Assembly (NCBI GenBank): GCA_937996725.1
Contig: CALKUR010000135.1
Coordinates: 1-10,967, forward strand
Length of the DNA stretch: 10,967 bases
Reading direction: 5' to 3'
Source: an uncultured Dechloromonas sp.
GTDB taxonomy: Bacteria; Pseudomonadota; Gammaproteobacteria; Burkholderiales; Rhodocyclaceae
The stretch's first letter is position 1. Each line of letters starts with the position of its first letter. Under the pieces are notes generated by a model, which saw only the letters and a list, made by a program, of their open reading frames with translations, was not told the origin of the DNA and did no database searches. The position numbers were made by a program, and so were the translations under genes. Of this stretch, positions 1 to 7,312 are shown one piece after another.

Positions 1-889
1 ACATTAAATCCACGCGGTTTTCATAGAGAGAGCTTTGATCAATGAATCCATATAGAAGGGATGATTTCTGTTGACTACGGCGCTCCATCTCTTCTACCCC
101 ACCTTGCCGCTTGATCCATTCAAATACTAAGCCCGAAACATAAATTGGGAAAGTGGGTGGAGTATTAAACATCGATTGATTTGCTGCTTCCTTTGCCCAA
201 TCCCAGATTGAAGGGGTAATGGGCATCGCATGACCCATGAGGTCTTTGCGCACAATCACAATGGTCACGCCAGCAGGGCCAATATTCTTCTGAGCGCCTG
301 CGAAAAGTACGCCACACTCGCTCACATTCATTGCCTTCGAAAGAATATTACTGGATATATCAGCGACCAAAGGGGTCTTACCAAGCTTTGGAAACTTAGC
401 AAATTCAACGCCGCCGATCGTCTCATTCGCACAAATGTGCACATAGGCTGCATCTTGGGATAAGGTCCATGTGCTTTGATCGGGAATCGATCGAAATCCC
501 TGTGCTTGCGAACTAGCAGCGATATGAGCTTCCCCATATTTTTGCGCTTCCTTCACTGATTTCTCAGACCAAATTCCAGTTACTACAAAGTCTGCTTTGG
601 GTTTACTTGCTAGCGGCATCAAGTTCATTGGAATCGCCGCATTCTGACCGATACCCCCACCTTGTAGTAACAAGATTTCATAATCGCTTGGAATAGCCAT
701 GAGCTCACGAAGATCGGCTAGAGTTTTTTCATAGACCGCCATAAACTCTTTGCTGCGGTGACTAATTTCCATCACGCTAGTGCCAAGTCCACGCCAATTC
801 AGCATTTCATCGGCAGCCTGCTTCAACACCTCTTCAGGCAAAGTAGCAGGCCCCGCAGCGAAATTAAAAATGCGGCGGTCAAAAGTCAT
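1..889 (-). CDS. serC: Phosphoserine aminotransferase SerC (partial, C-terminus outside window)
   Basis: This class V, PLP-dependent aminotransferase converts 3-phosphohydroxypyruvate and glutamate to 3-phosphoserine in the cytosol (serine synthesis). It also serves the matching step of pyridoxal phosphate synthesis in many bacteria. Reading the minus strand from ATG 889, about 296 residues are visible without a stop. They begin MTFDRRIFNFAAGPATLPEE, the family N-terminus. The sequence continues with GTSVMEISHRSKEF (about 37-49), LLLQGGGIGQNA (about 74-84) and the PLP-lysine segment AGAQKNIGPAG, with the Schiff-base Lys near 201. Family members are about 360 residues, so roughly the last 65 are missing. 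It lies 26 bases downstream of gyrA on the same strand, a common betaproteobacterial order (gyrA-serC-pheA), so co-transcription is likely. No strong Shine-Dalgarno precedes the ATG. Codons are A/T-ending, like most of gyrA. Confidence 0.96.
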   Translation of the reverse strand, partial: MTFDRRIFNFAAGPATLPEEVLKQAADEMLNWRGLGTSVMEISHRSKEFMAVYEKTLADLRELMAIPSDYEILLLQGGGIGQNAAIPMNLMPLASKPKADFVVTGIWSEKSVKEAQKYGEAHIAASSQAQGFRSIPDQSTWTLSQDAAYVHICANETIGGVEFAKFPKLGKTPLVADISSNILSKAMNVSECGVLFAGAQKNIGPAGVTIVIVRKDLMGHAMPITPSIWDWAKEAANQSMFNTPPTFPIYVSGLVFEWIKRQGGVEEMERRSQQKSSLLYGFIDQSSLYENRVDLM

Positions 890-906
890 GATGTGGTCTA
901 GCCTAA

Positions 907-928
907 AGGTGACGCTTAAGCGTCACCT
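907..928 (-). repeat. Perfect 22-base palindrome over the gyrA stop codon; possible attenuator or processing hairpin
   Basis: The arm AGGTGACGCTT (907-917) is followed directly by its exact reverse complement AAGCGTCACCT (918-928). In the gyrA-serC transcript this would fold as a stem of nine pairs with a TTAA loop that contains the gyrA stop codon (916-918). The bases after it on the minus strand are TTAGG, so the stem's final T plus two more give only three U residues. That is too short for an efficient intrinsic terminator. I infer a partial terminator, an mRNA-stabilising hairpin or a processing site that separates gyrA from serC expression. Confidence 0.6.
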
Positions 929-3624
929 GCCGTGTCGTCAGTAGAATCGGTTGCTGGATCCGCGGTGACATCGCCTTCTTCTGCATCATCAGCGTCATCA
1001 TCTGAGTCGCTTTCAGCAATACGTTGCAAGCCAGACAAACGAGTACCTTCATCCACGTTAATCAAAGTCACACCTTGAGTAGCGCGACCCATCTCACGGA
1101 TTTCGGAAACACGTGTACGCACCAAGACACCGCCAGTAGTGATCAACATAATTTGATCTTCCGGAGATACCAATGCGGCTGCTACAACCTTACCGTTACG
1201 CTCTGAAGTCTGAATAGCAATCATGCCCTTAGTACCGCGACCATGACGGGTGTATTCAGCGATTGGCGTACGCTTGCCATAACCATTCTCTGTAGCAGTC
1301 AATACGCTGCTTGGAATCGCAATACCGTTTGCATCAACCACAGCCGCTTCAACACCTTCTGCAGCCTCAGCAGGAGCAACTAACATCGCGATCACTTGAT
1401 GACCTTCACCTAGATTCATACCGCGTACACCGCGTGCAGTACGACCCATTGGGCGAACATCGTTCTCATCAAAGCGAACTGCTTTTCCAGCGTCAGAGAA
1501 CAACATCACATCATGTTGACCGTCTGTAATAGCAGCGCCAACCAAGAAGTCGTTCTCATTCAAGTCGACAGCAATAATGCCGGCCTTACGTGGGTTAGAG
1601 AAGTCAGACAAACGCGTCTTCTTCACGGTACCTAAGCTAGTAGCCATGAATACATACTGATCGTCTTGGTAACCCTTAATTGGCAGAATTACCGTAATCT
1701 TCTCACCCTCAATCAGCGGGAACATATTGACGATAGGCTTGCCGCGGGAAGTACGACTTCCCTGTGGAACTTCCCAGACCTTGAGCCAATACATGCGACC
1801 ACGGTCAGAGAAGCACAAGATCGTATCGTGCGTATTCGCTACGAAGAGTGTTTCGATCCAGTCTTCGTTCTTAGTAGCAGCAGCTTGCTTACCGCGTCCA
1901 CCACGTTTTTGCGCACGATATTCACTTAGCGGCTGACTCTTCATATAACCAGTATTTGAAAGTGTCACCACCAAATCTTGCGGCGTAATTAAATCTTCAG
2001 TGAAGAGTTCAGTTGCATTCATTTCAATAAATGAACGACGACCTGTATCACCACCAGCAATACCAAATTCAGATTGAACTTCTTTTAATTCAGTTTCAAT
2101 CACTTGAGTTACACGCTCTGGCTTCGCTAACAAATCGAGTAAGTCAGAAATCTCTGCCATCACTTCTTTGTATTCGTTAACAATCTTGTCTTGCTCAAGA
2201 CCAGTCAAGCGTTGCAAACGCATCTGCAAAATTTCTTGCGCTTGACTATCTGATAGGCGATACAAACCCGTGGTTTGCATACCGTACTCGGGCAACAATC
2301 CCTCTGGGCGATAAGCGTTACGGCCGCCTGGTGTATCGGTCTCAGCACGCGCTAACATCTCACGCACCATCGATGAATCCCATGCTTTGCCCATCAACTC
2401 TTGTTTAGCAATCACTGGGTTCGCAGCAGCTTTAATAATCGCGATGAACTCGTCGATGTTTGCTAATGCAACTGCTAAACCTTCTAAGACGTGACCACGA
2501 TCGCGCGCTTTGCGTAATTCAAAAATCGTACGACGTGTAACCACTTCACGACGATGCTGCAAGAAGTACTCAAGCATTTGCTTCAGATTTAACAAGCGTG
2601 GTTGGTTATCCACCAACGCCACCATGTTCATGCCGAAGTTATCTTGTAGCTGTGTGCTCTTATACAAATTATTGAGAACGACCTCAGGCACTTCGCCGCG
2701 CTTGAGCTCAATCACAACGCGCATACCGGATTTATCTGATTCATCACGCAAATCAGAAATGCCTTCAACTTTTTTCTCGTTGACTAACTCTGCAATGCGC
2801 TCGAGCAAGTTCTTTTTATTAACTTGGTATGGCAACTCATCAACGATGATGGCCTGACGCGCGCCCTTATCCAAATCTTCAAAGTGAGTCTTGGCACGCA
2901 TAACCACACGACCACGGCCCGTACGGTAACCATCTTTAACACCTGAGATGCCATAGATAATGCCTGCGGTTGGGAAATCTGGTGCAGGAATAATTTCCAT
3001 CAAATCATCAATACTGCAATCAGGGTTGCTAAGTAAATGTAAACAACCTGAAACAACCTCATCTAAATTATGAGGTGGAATATTCGTTGCCATACCCACA
3101 GCAATACCTGATGAACCATTGATCAGCAAATTAGGTATTTTTGCAGGAAGGATTAAAGGCTCTTTTTCACTACCATCGTAGTTCGGGCCAAAATCAACGG
3201 TCTCTTTATCAAGATCATCTAGCAATTGGTGAGCGATCTTAGCCAAACGAATCTCGGTATAACGCATCGCAGCAGCGTTATCACCGTCTACCGAACCGAA
3301 GTTACCTTGCCCATCAACCAACATATAACGCAAAGAAAAGTCCTGCGCCATACGAACAATCGTGTCATAAACCGCGGTATCACCATGCGGGTGATATTTA
3401 CCGATCACATCGCCGACCACACGCGCCGATTTCTTATAAGCCTTGTTCCAGTCGTTATTCAGCTCGTGCATGGCGAACAACACGCGGCGGTGCACCGGCT
3501 TGAGGCCATCGCGCACATCCGGTAACGCGCGGCCCACGATCACGCTCATGGCGTAATCAAGGTAGGAACGACGCATCTCGTCTTCGAGGCTAATCGGGAG
3601 TGTTTCTTTGGCGAAATTGTCCAT
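916..3624 (-). CDS. gyrA: DNA gyrase subunit A
   Basis: This is the breakage-reunion subunit of the A2B2 type II topoisomerase that introduces negative supercoils. It has 902 residues from ATG 3624. An in-frame start 21 bases upstream (3645) would add MPRHESV; the later start is chosen because MDNFAKETLPISLEDEMRR is the usual N-terminus. Numbering matches E. coli GyrA: catalytic Tyr122 lies in AAAMRYTEIR, and the quinolone-determining region KYHPHGDTAVYD carries Thr83 and Asp87. Thr at 83 is the normal residue in several Beta- and Gammaproteobacteria. The GyrA box QKRGGRG is at 572-578, followed by the beta-pinwheel C-terminal domain. The tail is strongly acidic (SDSDDDADDAEEGD). The first 50-60 codons end in G/C, whereas most later codons end in A/T, an internal break described in the findings. 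serC follows; mtaD diverges upstream. Confidence 0.98.
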   Translation of the reverse strand: MDNFAKETLPISLEDEMRRSYLDYAMSVIVGRALPDVRDGLKPVHRRVLFAMHELNNDWNKAYKKSARVVGDVIGKYHPHGDTAVYDTIVRMAQDFSLRYMLVDGQGNFGSVDGDNAAAMRYTEIRLAKIAHQLLDDLDKETVDFGPNYDGSEKEPLILPAKIPNLLINGSSGIAVGMATNIPPHNLDEVVSGCLHLLSNPDCSIDDLMEIIPAPDFPTAGIIYGISGVKDGYRTGRGRVVMRAKTHFEDLDKGARQAIIVDELPYQVNKKNLLERIAELVNEKKVEGISDLRDESDKSGMRVVIELKRGEVPEVVLNNLYKSTQLQDNFGMNMVALVDNQPRLLNLKQMLEYFLQHRREVVTRRTIFELRKARDRGHVLEGLAVALANIDEFIAIIKAAANPVIAKQELMGKAWDSSMVREMLARAETDTPGGRNAYRPEGLLPEYGMQTTGLYRLSDSQAQEILQMRLQRLTGLEQDKIVNEYKEVMAEISDLLDLLAKPERVTQVIETELKEVQSEFGIAGGDTGRRSFIEMNATELFTEDLITPQDLVVTLSNTGYMKSQPLSEYRAQKRGGRGKQAAATKNEDWIETLFVANTHDTILCFSDRGRMYWLKVWEVPQGSRTSRGKPIVNMFPLIEGEKITVILPIKGYQDDQYVFMATSLGTVKKTRLSDFSNPRKAGIIAVDLNENDFLVGAAITDGQHDVMLFSDAGKAVRFDENDVRPMGRTARGVRGMNLGEGHQVIAMLVAPAEAAEGVEAAVVDANGIAIPSSVLTATENGYGKRTPIAEYTRHGRGTKGMIAIQTSERNGKVVAAALVSPEDQIMLITTGGVLVRTRVSEIREMGRATQGVTLINVDEGTRLSGLQRIAESDSDDDADDAEEGDVTADPATDSTDDTAGDA

Positions 3625-3741
3625 AACGCTTTCGTGGCGGGGCAAAAATGTAACGATGACGAAACTTTCCGGTAAAAATCAGGCTTCCGTAGGTCAAAAA
3701 CCCACCAAAACCGGTATCCGGAAAAATTGTTCAAGTTTAAC
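3625..3741. promoter_or_regulatory. Divergent gyrA/mtaD intergenic control region
   Basis: This 117-base spacer lies between two divergent starts and must hold both promoters. On the minus strand a -35-like TTGACC (3692-3697) is visible, but no good -10 stands 17 bases further on, so no gyrA promoter is assigned. On the plus strand no convincing pair is seen either. TTTCCGG at 3666-3672 and CCGGAAA at 3718-3724 form an inverted repeat about 45 bases apart. It could be an operator or chance. Shine-Dalgarno matches are weak for both genes. Confidence 0.4.
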
Positions 3742-5082
3742 ATGCCGGACATGCCCGACCACGCACACCCCACTCCGGTTGATCTGATCCTGCGCCCGCG
3801 CTGGATCATCCCCGTCGAACCCGCCAATCTGGTTCTGGAAAATCACGATCTGGTCGTCGATCAGGGGAAAATTGTCGCCCTATCACCGCGCGAACAGACG
3901 GCGCAGCGGTATCTGGCGACCGTCATTGAAGACCTCCCCGAGCACGTCCTCATGCCCGGCCTGGTCAACACGCACTGCCATGCCGGCATGGCGCTGATGC
4001 GCGGCATTGCCGACGATCAACCCCTGCAAGCCTGGCTGGAAGACGCCATCTGGCCGCTGGAAAGCCGCTGGGTCGGGGCCGAGATGGTGCGCGATGGCAC
4101 CCTGTTGGCCTGCGCCGAAATGCTGCAAGCCGGCATTACCACCTTTAACGATATGTACTTTTTCCCGGAGGCCGCCTTTGAGGCGATCGATCAGGCCGGC
4201 ATTCGTGCCAGCCTGGGAATTCTGGCCTTCGACGTGCCCAGTGCCTACGGACATGATGCCGACGATTACCTCAATAAAGGCCTAGCCGTCCGAGACGCCC
4301 TGCGTGATCATCCGCGCCTATCGTTCATGCTGGCACCGCACGCGCCCTATACCGTATCGGATGCCACCTTCGAGCGCGTCGCCACGTTGGCCGCCCAGAC
4401 CAACCTGGGCATTCATATCCATGTGCACGAAACCCAGCACGAAGTCGACCAAAGTCTGCGCCAGTATGGCGAACGCCCGCTCAACCGACTAGAACGCTTG
4501 GGTATTTTAGGGCCGCAGACCCTGGCCGTGCACGCCGTCGCGCTCAATGACGACGATATCGCCCTCCTGGCCCGCTATAACGTCCATGTCGCGCACTGCC
4601 CCACCGCCAATCTGAAGCTGGGCTCCGGCATCGCACGCACGCCGGATCTGCAATTAGCCGGCATCAACATAGGCCTTGGCACCGACGGTGCCGCCGGCAA
4701 TAACCGACTGGATCTCCTCAGCGAAGCCCGCCTGGCCGGGCTGCTACCCAAAGGCACCCACCAGGATGCCAGCCTGTTTCCGGCCCATGCGCTTATATAT
4801 AAGGCAACGCTGGGCGGCGCTCGCGCACTCGGTCTCTCTGACCGAATCGGCTCACTGGTACCCGGCAAGCAGGCCGACCTGTGTGCCCTTCGCCTCGACT
4901 CGGCGGCCACGTTACCGGTTTTTGACCCAGCCTCGCATATCATCTATGCCGCAGGTCGGGAACACGTCACCGACGTCTGGGTTGACGGTCAAAGTGTTGT
5001 AAAAATGAAACAACTCGTCCAAATTTCCGAGGAAGAGGTTTCTCTTAAGGCCAGATTATGGCAAAATCGCTTCAGAGGTTAG
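3742..5082 (+). CDS. mtaD: 5-methylthioadenosine/S-adenosylhomocysteine deaminase (TRZ/ATZ-type amidohydrolase)
   Basis: This metal-dependent amidohydrolase deaminates S-adenosylhomocysteine and/or methylthioadenosine to the inosyl forms, recycling by-products of SAM use in the cytosol. It has 446 residues from ATG 3742. A TTG at 3727 and a second ATG at 3751 are alternatives; no Shine-Dalgarno decides. Metal-site residues of the family are visible: the HxH pair in NTHCHAGM (His78, His80), a His/Glu cluster in IHIHVHETQHE (225-234), His264 in LAVHAV, and Asp315 in LGTDGAAGNN. The C-terminal segment LVPGKQADLCAL closes the composite beta-sandwich. Length fits the family (about 440). Downstream ubiG uses SAM and releases S-adenosylhomocysteine, which suits this neighbour. 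Substrate cannot be proved from sequence; other TRZ/ATZ deaminases are possible but less likely. Confidence 0.88.
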   Translation: MPDMPDHAHPTPVDLILRPRWIIPVEPANLVLENHDLVVDQGKIVALSPREQTAQRYLATVIEDLPEHVLMPGLVNTHCHAGMALMRGIADDQPLQAWLEDAIWPLESRWVGAEMVRDGTLLACAEMLQAGITTFNDMYFFPEAAFEAIDQAGIRASLGILAFDVPSAYGHDADDYLNKGLAVRDALRDHPRLSFMLAPHAPYTVSDATFERVATLAAQTNLGIHIHVHETQHEVDQSLRQYGERPLNRLERLGILGPQTLAVHAVALNDDDIALLARYNVHVAHCPTANLKLGSGIARTPDLQLAGINIGLGTDGAAGNNRLDLLSEARLAGLLPKGTHQDASLFPAHALIYKATLGGARALGLSDRIGSLVPGKQADLCALRLDSAATLPVFDPASHIIYAAGREHVTDVWVDGQSVVKMKQLVQISEEEVSLKARLWQNRFRG

Positions 5083-5092
5083 GTGTGCTCAC

Positions 5093-5120
5093 TTGGAGTG
5101 CCCGTTCCTGCTGTTATTTA
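5093..5120 (+). promoter_or_regulatory. Candidate sigma-70 promoter for ompA
   Basis: TTGGAG (5093-5098) and TATTTA (5115-5120) are separated by 16 bases in the 63-base gap after mtaD. The ompA start is 26 bases beyond the -10. The match is moderate. A separate promoter is expected because ompA has codon use of a highly expressed gene and its own terminator. Confidence 0.38.
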
Positions 5121-5134
5121 TCTACAACACGAAT

Positions 5135-5139
5135 GAGGA
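5135..5139 (+). promoter_or_regulatory. ompA ribosome binding site (decides the start)
   Basis: GAGGA ends six bases before ATG 5146. An in-frame ATG at 5140 directly abuts this element and so could not use it. The site therefore selects 5146 and a protein beginning MRISAKQA. Confidence 0.8.
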
Positions 5140-5145
5140 ATGACC

Positions 5146-5775
5146 ATGCGTATTTCTGCTAAGCAAGCCGTCCTGGCTGCAATCGTTGCCGGCCTGGGCG
5201 TGGGTGCTACCGTTGCGCACGCTACTACCCCGGGTATCGACCCGAATGGCACTGTTGCCTATCTGGTTGACAAGGATTTTGACGTTGTTAAGAGCGGTAC
5301 CGGCCTGTGCTGGCAAACCGGCTACTGGACACCGGCCAATGCTGTTGGCGAGTGTGACGGTACCCTGAAGGGTGCTCCGGCTGGCGCCAAGATCACTCTG
5401 GCTGCCGACACGCTGTTCGCCTTCAACAAGGCTGACCTGAAGCCGGAAGGCAAGAAGGCTCTGGACAACGTCGTTGAACAAGCTAAGGCTCTGAAGGTTG
5501 AAGTGATCGTTGCTGTTGGTTACACCGACCGCATCGGTTCGGACGCTTACAACCTGAAGCTGTCGCAACACCGCGCCGCTTCGGTTAAGCACTATCTGGT
5601 TGGCAAGGGTATCCCGGCTGACAAGATCTACACCGAAGGCAAGGGCAAGGCTAACCCAGTCACTGGCAAGACCTGTGACAAGATCGGTGGCCCGCAAGAC
5701 GGTAGCAACAAGAAGCTGGTCGACTGCCTGCAGCCGGACCGTCGTGCAGTTCTCGAAATCATCGGCACCAAGTAA
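5146..5775 (+). CDS. ompA: OmpA-family peptidoglycan-binding outer membrane protein
   Basis: This 209-residue secreted protein anchors the envelope to peptidoglycan. Residues 1-26 form a signal peptide: charged MRISAK, a hydrophobic AVLAAIVAGLGVGATV core, and an AHA/T cleavage site. After a short mature N-terminal part comes one OmpA-like domain (about 83-208). It shows FAFNKADLKPEG, then TDRIGSDAYN (127-136), LSQHR ending at Arg143, and EGKGKANPV. Asp128 and Arg143 correspond to the usual diaminopimelate-contacting residues. Cys55/Cys70 and Cys177/Cys194 could form two disulfides. There is no eight-stranded barrel, so it resembles the short OmpA-like proteins of Bordetella and Ralstonia, not E. 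coli OmpA. Codon choice is highly biased (CTG, AAG, GGT, GCT), implying high expression. A strong terminator follows, so this is probably a single-gene unit. Confidence 0.93.
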   Translation: MRISAKQAVLAAIVAGLGVGATVAHATTPGIDPNGTVAYLVDKDFDVVKSGTGLCWQTGYWTPANAVGECDGTLKGAPAGAKITLAADTLFAFNKADLKPEGKKALDNVVEQAKALKVEVIVAVGYTDRIGSDAYNLKLSQHRAASVKHYLVGKGIPADKIYTEGKGKANPVTGKTCDKIGGPQDGSNKKLVDCLQPDRRAVLEIIGTK

Positions 5776-5798
5776 TCGCCGGTTTTTCGAAGCACGAG

Positions 5799-5825
5799 AA
5801 AAAGCCACCTTCGGGTGGCTTTTTT
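5799..5825 (+). terminator. Intrinsic terminator after ompA
   Basis: AGCCACC (5803-5809), loop TTCG (5810-5813) and GGTGGCT (5814-5820) form a stable UUCG-capped stem, followed by TTTTT. A's before the stem can pair with the T run. It begins 23 bases after the ompA stop and separates ompA from ubiG. Confidence 0.93.
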
Positions 5826-5851
5826 CATGCCCGCGGCTTTTATAACGCTTC

Positions 5852-5857
5852 TATAAT
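5852..5857 (+). promoter_or_regulatory. Consensus -10 box upstream of ubiG
   Basis: A perfect TATAAT stands 29 bases before ATG 5887 and just beyond the ompA terminator, where a new promoter is needed for ubiG-gph. The bases at the -35 position (around 5829-5835) do not resemble TTGACA. The site is therefore plausible, not certain, and may depend on an activator. Confidence 0.42.
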
Positions 5858-5886
5858 TGAGGCTCTCCCCTTGCCCAAAGATCGTC

Positions 5887-6606
5887 ATGAACGCCCCGCT
5901 ACAGCAAAGCACCAACGCCGACCCGTCTGAAGTCCAGAAATTCTCCGATCTCGCCCATCGCTGGTGGGATGCCAACAGCGAATTCAAACCGCTGCACGAC
6001 ATCAACCCGCTACGCCTGAACTGGATTGACCAAACTGTTGGCCTACACGGCAAGAAAGTCATCGACATCGGTTGCGGTGGCGGCATTCTCTCCGAATCCA
6101 TGGCGGCCAAGGGCGCACACGTCACCGGCATCGATCTCTCGGACAAAGCCCTCGGCGTTGCCAAACTGCATCTGCTCGAAAGCGGCCAGAAAGTGGATTA
6201 CCGCCACATCGCGGCCGAAACCATGGCGGCCGAACACCCCGCCAGCTTTGATGTCGTGACCTGCCTGGAAATGCTGGAACACGTGCCCGATCCGGCACAA
6301 ACCATTCATGCCTGCGCCCAACTGGTTAAGCCGGGCGGGGATGTCTTTCTCTCCACGCTCAACCGCAACCCCAAGGCCTATCTACTGGCCGTGGTGGGTG
6401 CCGAATACATTCTGAACATGCTGCCCAAGGGCACGCATGACTACGCCAAGTTCATCAAACCGGCCGAACTCGTCCGCATGGCGCGCGAAGCCGGGTTGGA
6501 TCTGGTCAGCATGGTGGGCATGAGCTACAACCCGCTCACCAAGGTGTACAGTCTCGGCAACGACACCAGCGTCAATTACCTCGTCCACTTACGTCGTAGC
6601 ACCTGA
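5887..6606 (+). CDS. ubiG: Ubiquinone biosynthesis O-methyltransferase UbiG
   Basis: This SAM-dependent enzyme performs both O-methylations of ubiquinone synthesis (on the 2-polyprenyl-6-hydroxyphenol and the demethylubiquinol), at the inner face of the membrane. It has 239 residues, like E. coli UbiG (240). The family N-terminus is clear: EVQKFSDLAHRWWDANSEFKPLHDINPLRL (17-44, quoted in part here as FSDLAHRWWD and LHDINPLRL). SAM motif I is VIDIGCGGG (58-66), acidic Asp83 ends motif II (GIDLS), and LEMLEHVPDP (128-137) is the later motif. ATG 5887 is chosen over an in-frame TTG at 5857 because that TTG overlaps the -10 box and would add residues absent from the family. The Shine-Dalgarno is weak. 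Two stop codons stand in tandem (TGA TAG), and gph begins 11 bases on. Confidence 0.96.
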   Translation: MNAPLQQSTNADPSEVQKFSDLAHRWWDANSEFKPLHDINPLRLNWIDQTVGLHGKKVIDIGCGGGILSESMAAKGAHVTGIDLSDKALGVAKLHLLESGQKVDYRHIAAETMAAEHPASFDVVTCLEMLEHVPDPAQTIHACAQLVKPGGDVFLSTLNRNPKAYLLAVVGAEYILNMLPKGTHDYAKFIKPAELVRMAREAGLDLVSMVGMSYNPLTKVYSLGNDTSVNYLVHLRRST

Positions 6607-6617
6607 TAGCCGCACTC

Positions 6618-7283
6618 ATGTCGCGCATTCAGGCTGTACTCTTTGATCTCGACGGCACGGTGGCCGATACCGCGCCCGATCTTGCTGCGGCCGCCAATAG
6701 TTTGCGCCTGGCCGATGGCGTGCCGCCACTCTCCGTTGAAACCCTGCGTCCGCTGGCCTCACAGGGCGCACGAGGTCTCCTCAAAGAAGCGGTCGGCCTC
6801 ACACCGAATGACCCCGGCTTTGAACACGCCCGCCTGCGTTTTCTGTCGTATTACGAAAACAACCTCTGCGTGCATACGCGCCTGTTTCCCGGCATTGAAC
6901 CCTTACTCGCCGGCATCGAAGCACGTCAACAGCCCTGGGGCATCGTTACCAACAAAGTTGAGTACTATGCCCACCCCCTGATGCAAAAACTCGGCCTAGG
7001 CGATCGCTGTGCCGTTGTCGTGGGCGGTGATACCACCCCCAACCCCAAACCTGCCCCAGACCCCCTGCTGCACGCCGCCAGAGCTATCAACGTGGCACCA
7101 GAGCTCTGCTTGTATGTGGGCGACGACTTACGCGACGTACAAGCCGCCCACGCCGCCGGCATGACCAGTGTGGCCGTGCGTTGGGGCTACCTGGGCGATG
7201 GCCCACCCATCGAGCAATGGCAAGCGCATCACATCGTCCGCACGCCTAAAGAGCTGCACGAGCTACTTGAAACGCTGTGCTAG
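6618..7283 (+). CDS. gph: Phosphoglycolate phosphatase (HAD superfamily)
   Basis: This enzyme hydrolyses 2-phosphoglycolate, formed in repair of oxidised DNA ends and by oxygenase side reactions, to glycolate. The 221-residue protein has all HAD motifs. Motif I is FDLDGTVADT with nucleophile Asp10 and Asp12. Motif II is Thr111 in IVTNK. Motif III is Lys144 in NPKPAPDP, and motif IV is GDDLRD (168-173). A helical cap lies between about 16 and 85. The sequence VGGDTTPNPKPAPDPLL is typical of Gph and close HAD relatives. The start ATG is 11 bases after the ubiG stop, and the ubiG-gph pairing is recurrent in Proteobacteria, which supports the Gph call over other small HAD phosphatases. ssrA starts 29 bases after the stop, and its promoter may overlap the end of this gene. 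Confidence 0.92.
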   Translation: MSRIQAVLFDLDGTVADTAPDLAAAANSLRLADGVPPLSVETLRPLASQGARGLLKEAVGLTPNDPGFEHARLRFLSYYENNLCVHTRLFPGIEPLLAGIEARQQPWGIVTNKVEYYAHPLMQKLGLGDRCAVVVGGDTTPNPKPAPDPLLHAARAINVAPELCLYVGDDLRDVQAAHAAGMTSVAVRWGYLGDGPPIEQWQAHHIVRTPKELHELLETLC

Positions 7284-7312
7284 ACTCCCCACCTATGTGA
7301 TGTAAAACCTAT

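Noticed and set aside
3376..3378. Thr at GyrA position 83 as a possible fluoroquinolone-resistance change
   Set aside because: Thr83 is the wild-type residue in several Beta- and Gammaproteobacteria such as Burkholderia and Pseudomonas; Asp87 is also intact. No resistance should be inferred.
4792..4803. 12-base palindrome CTTATATATAAG
   Set aside because: It lies inside mtaD and simply encodes Leu-Ile-Tyr-Lys there. No gene starts nearby, so a promoter or operator role is unsupported.
3883..4943. Minus-strand and alternate-frame open frames opposite mtaD
   Set aside because: These are typical GC-rich antisense frames lacking ribosome sites and family motifs, while mtaD itself carries all metal-site motifs.
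5122..5808. Long minus-strand open frame of 228 codons opposite ompA
   Set aside because: It is a shadow of the strongly biased ompA codons. It has no ribosome site, runs into the ompA terminator, and shows no recognisable domain.
5857..5886. Upstream TTG start that would lengthen UbiG by ten residues
   Set aside because: The TTG overlaps the TATAAT box and the added residues are not found in the family; ATG 5887 gives the normal length.
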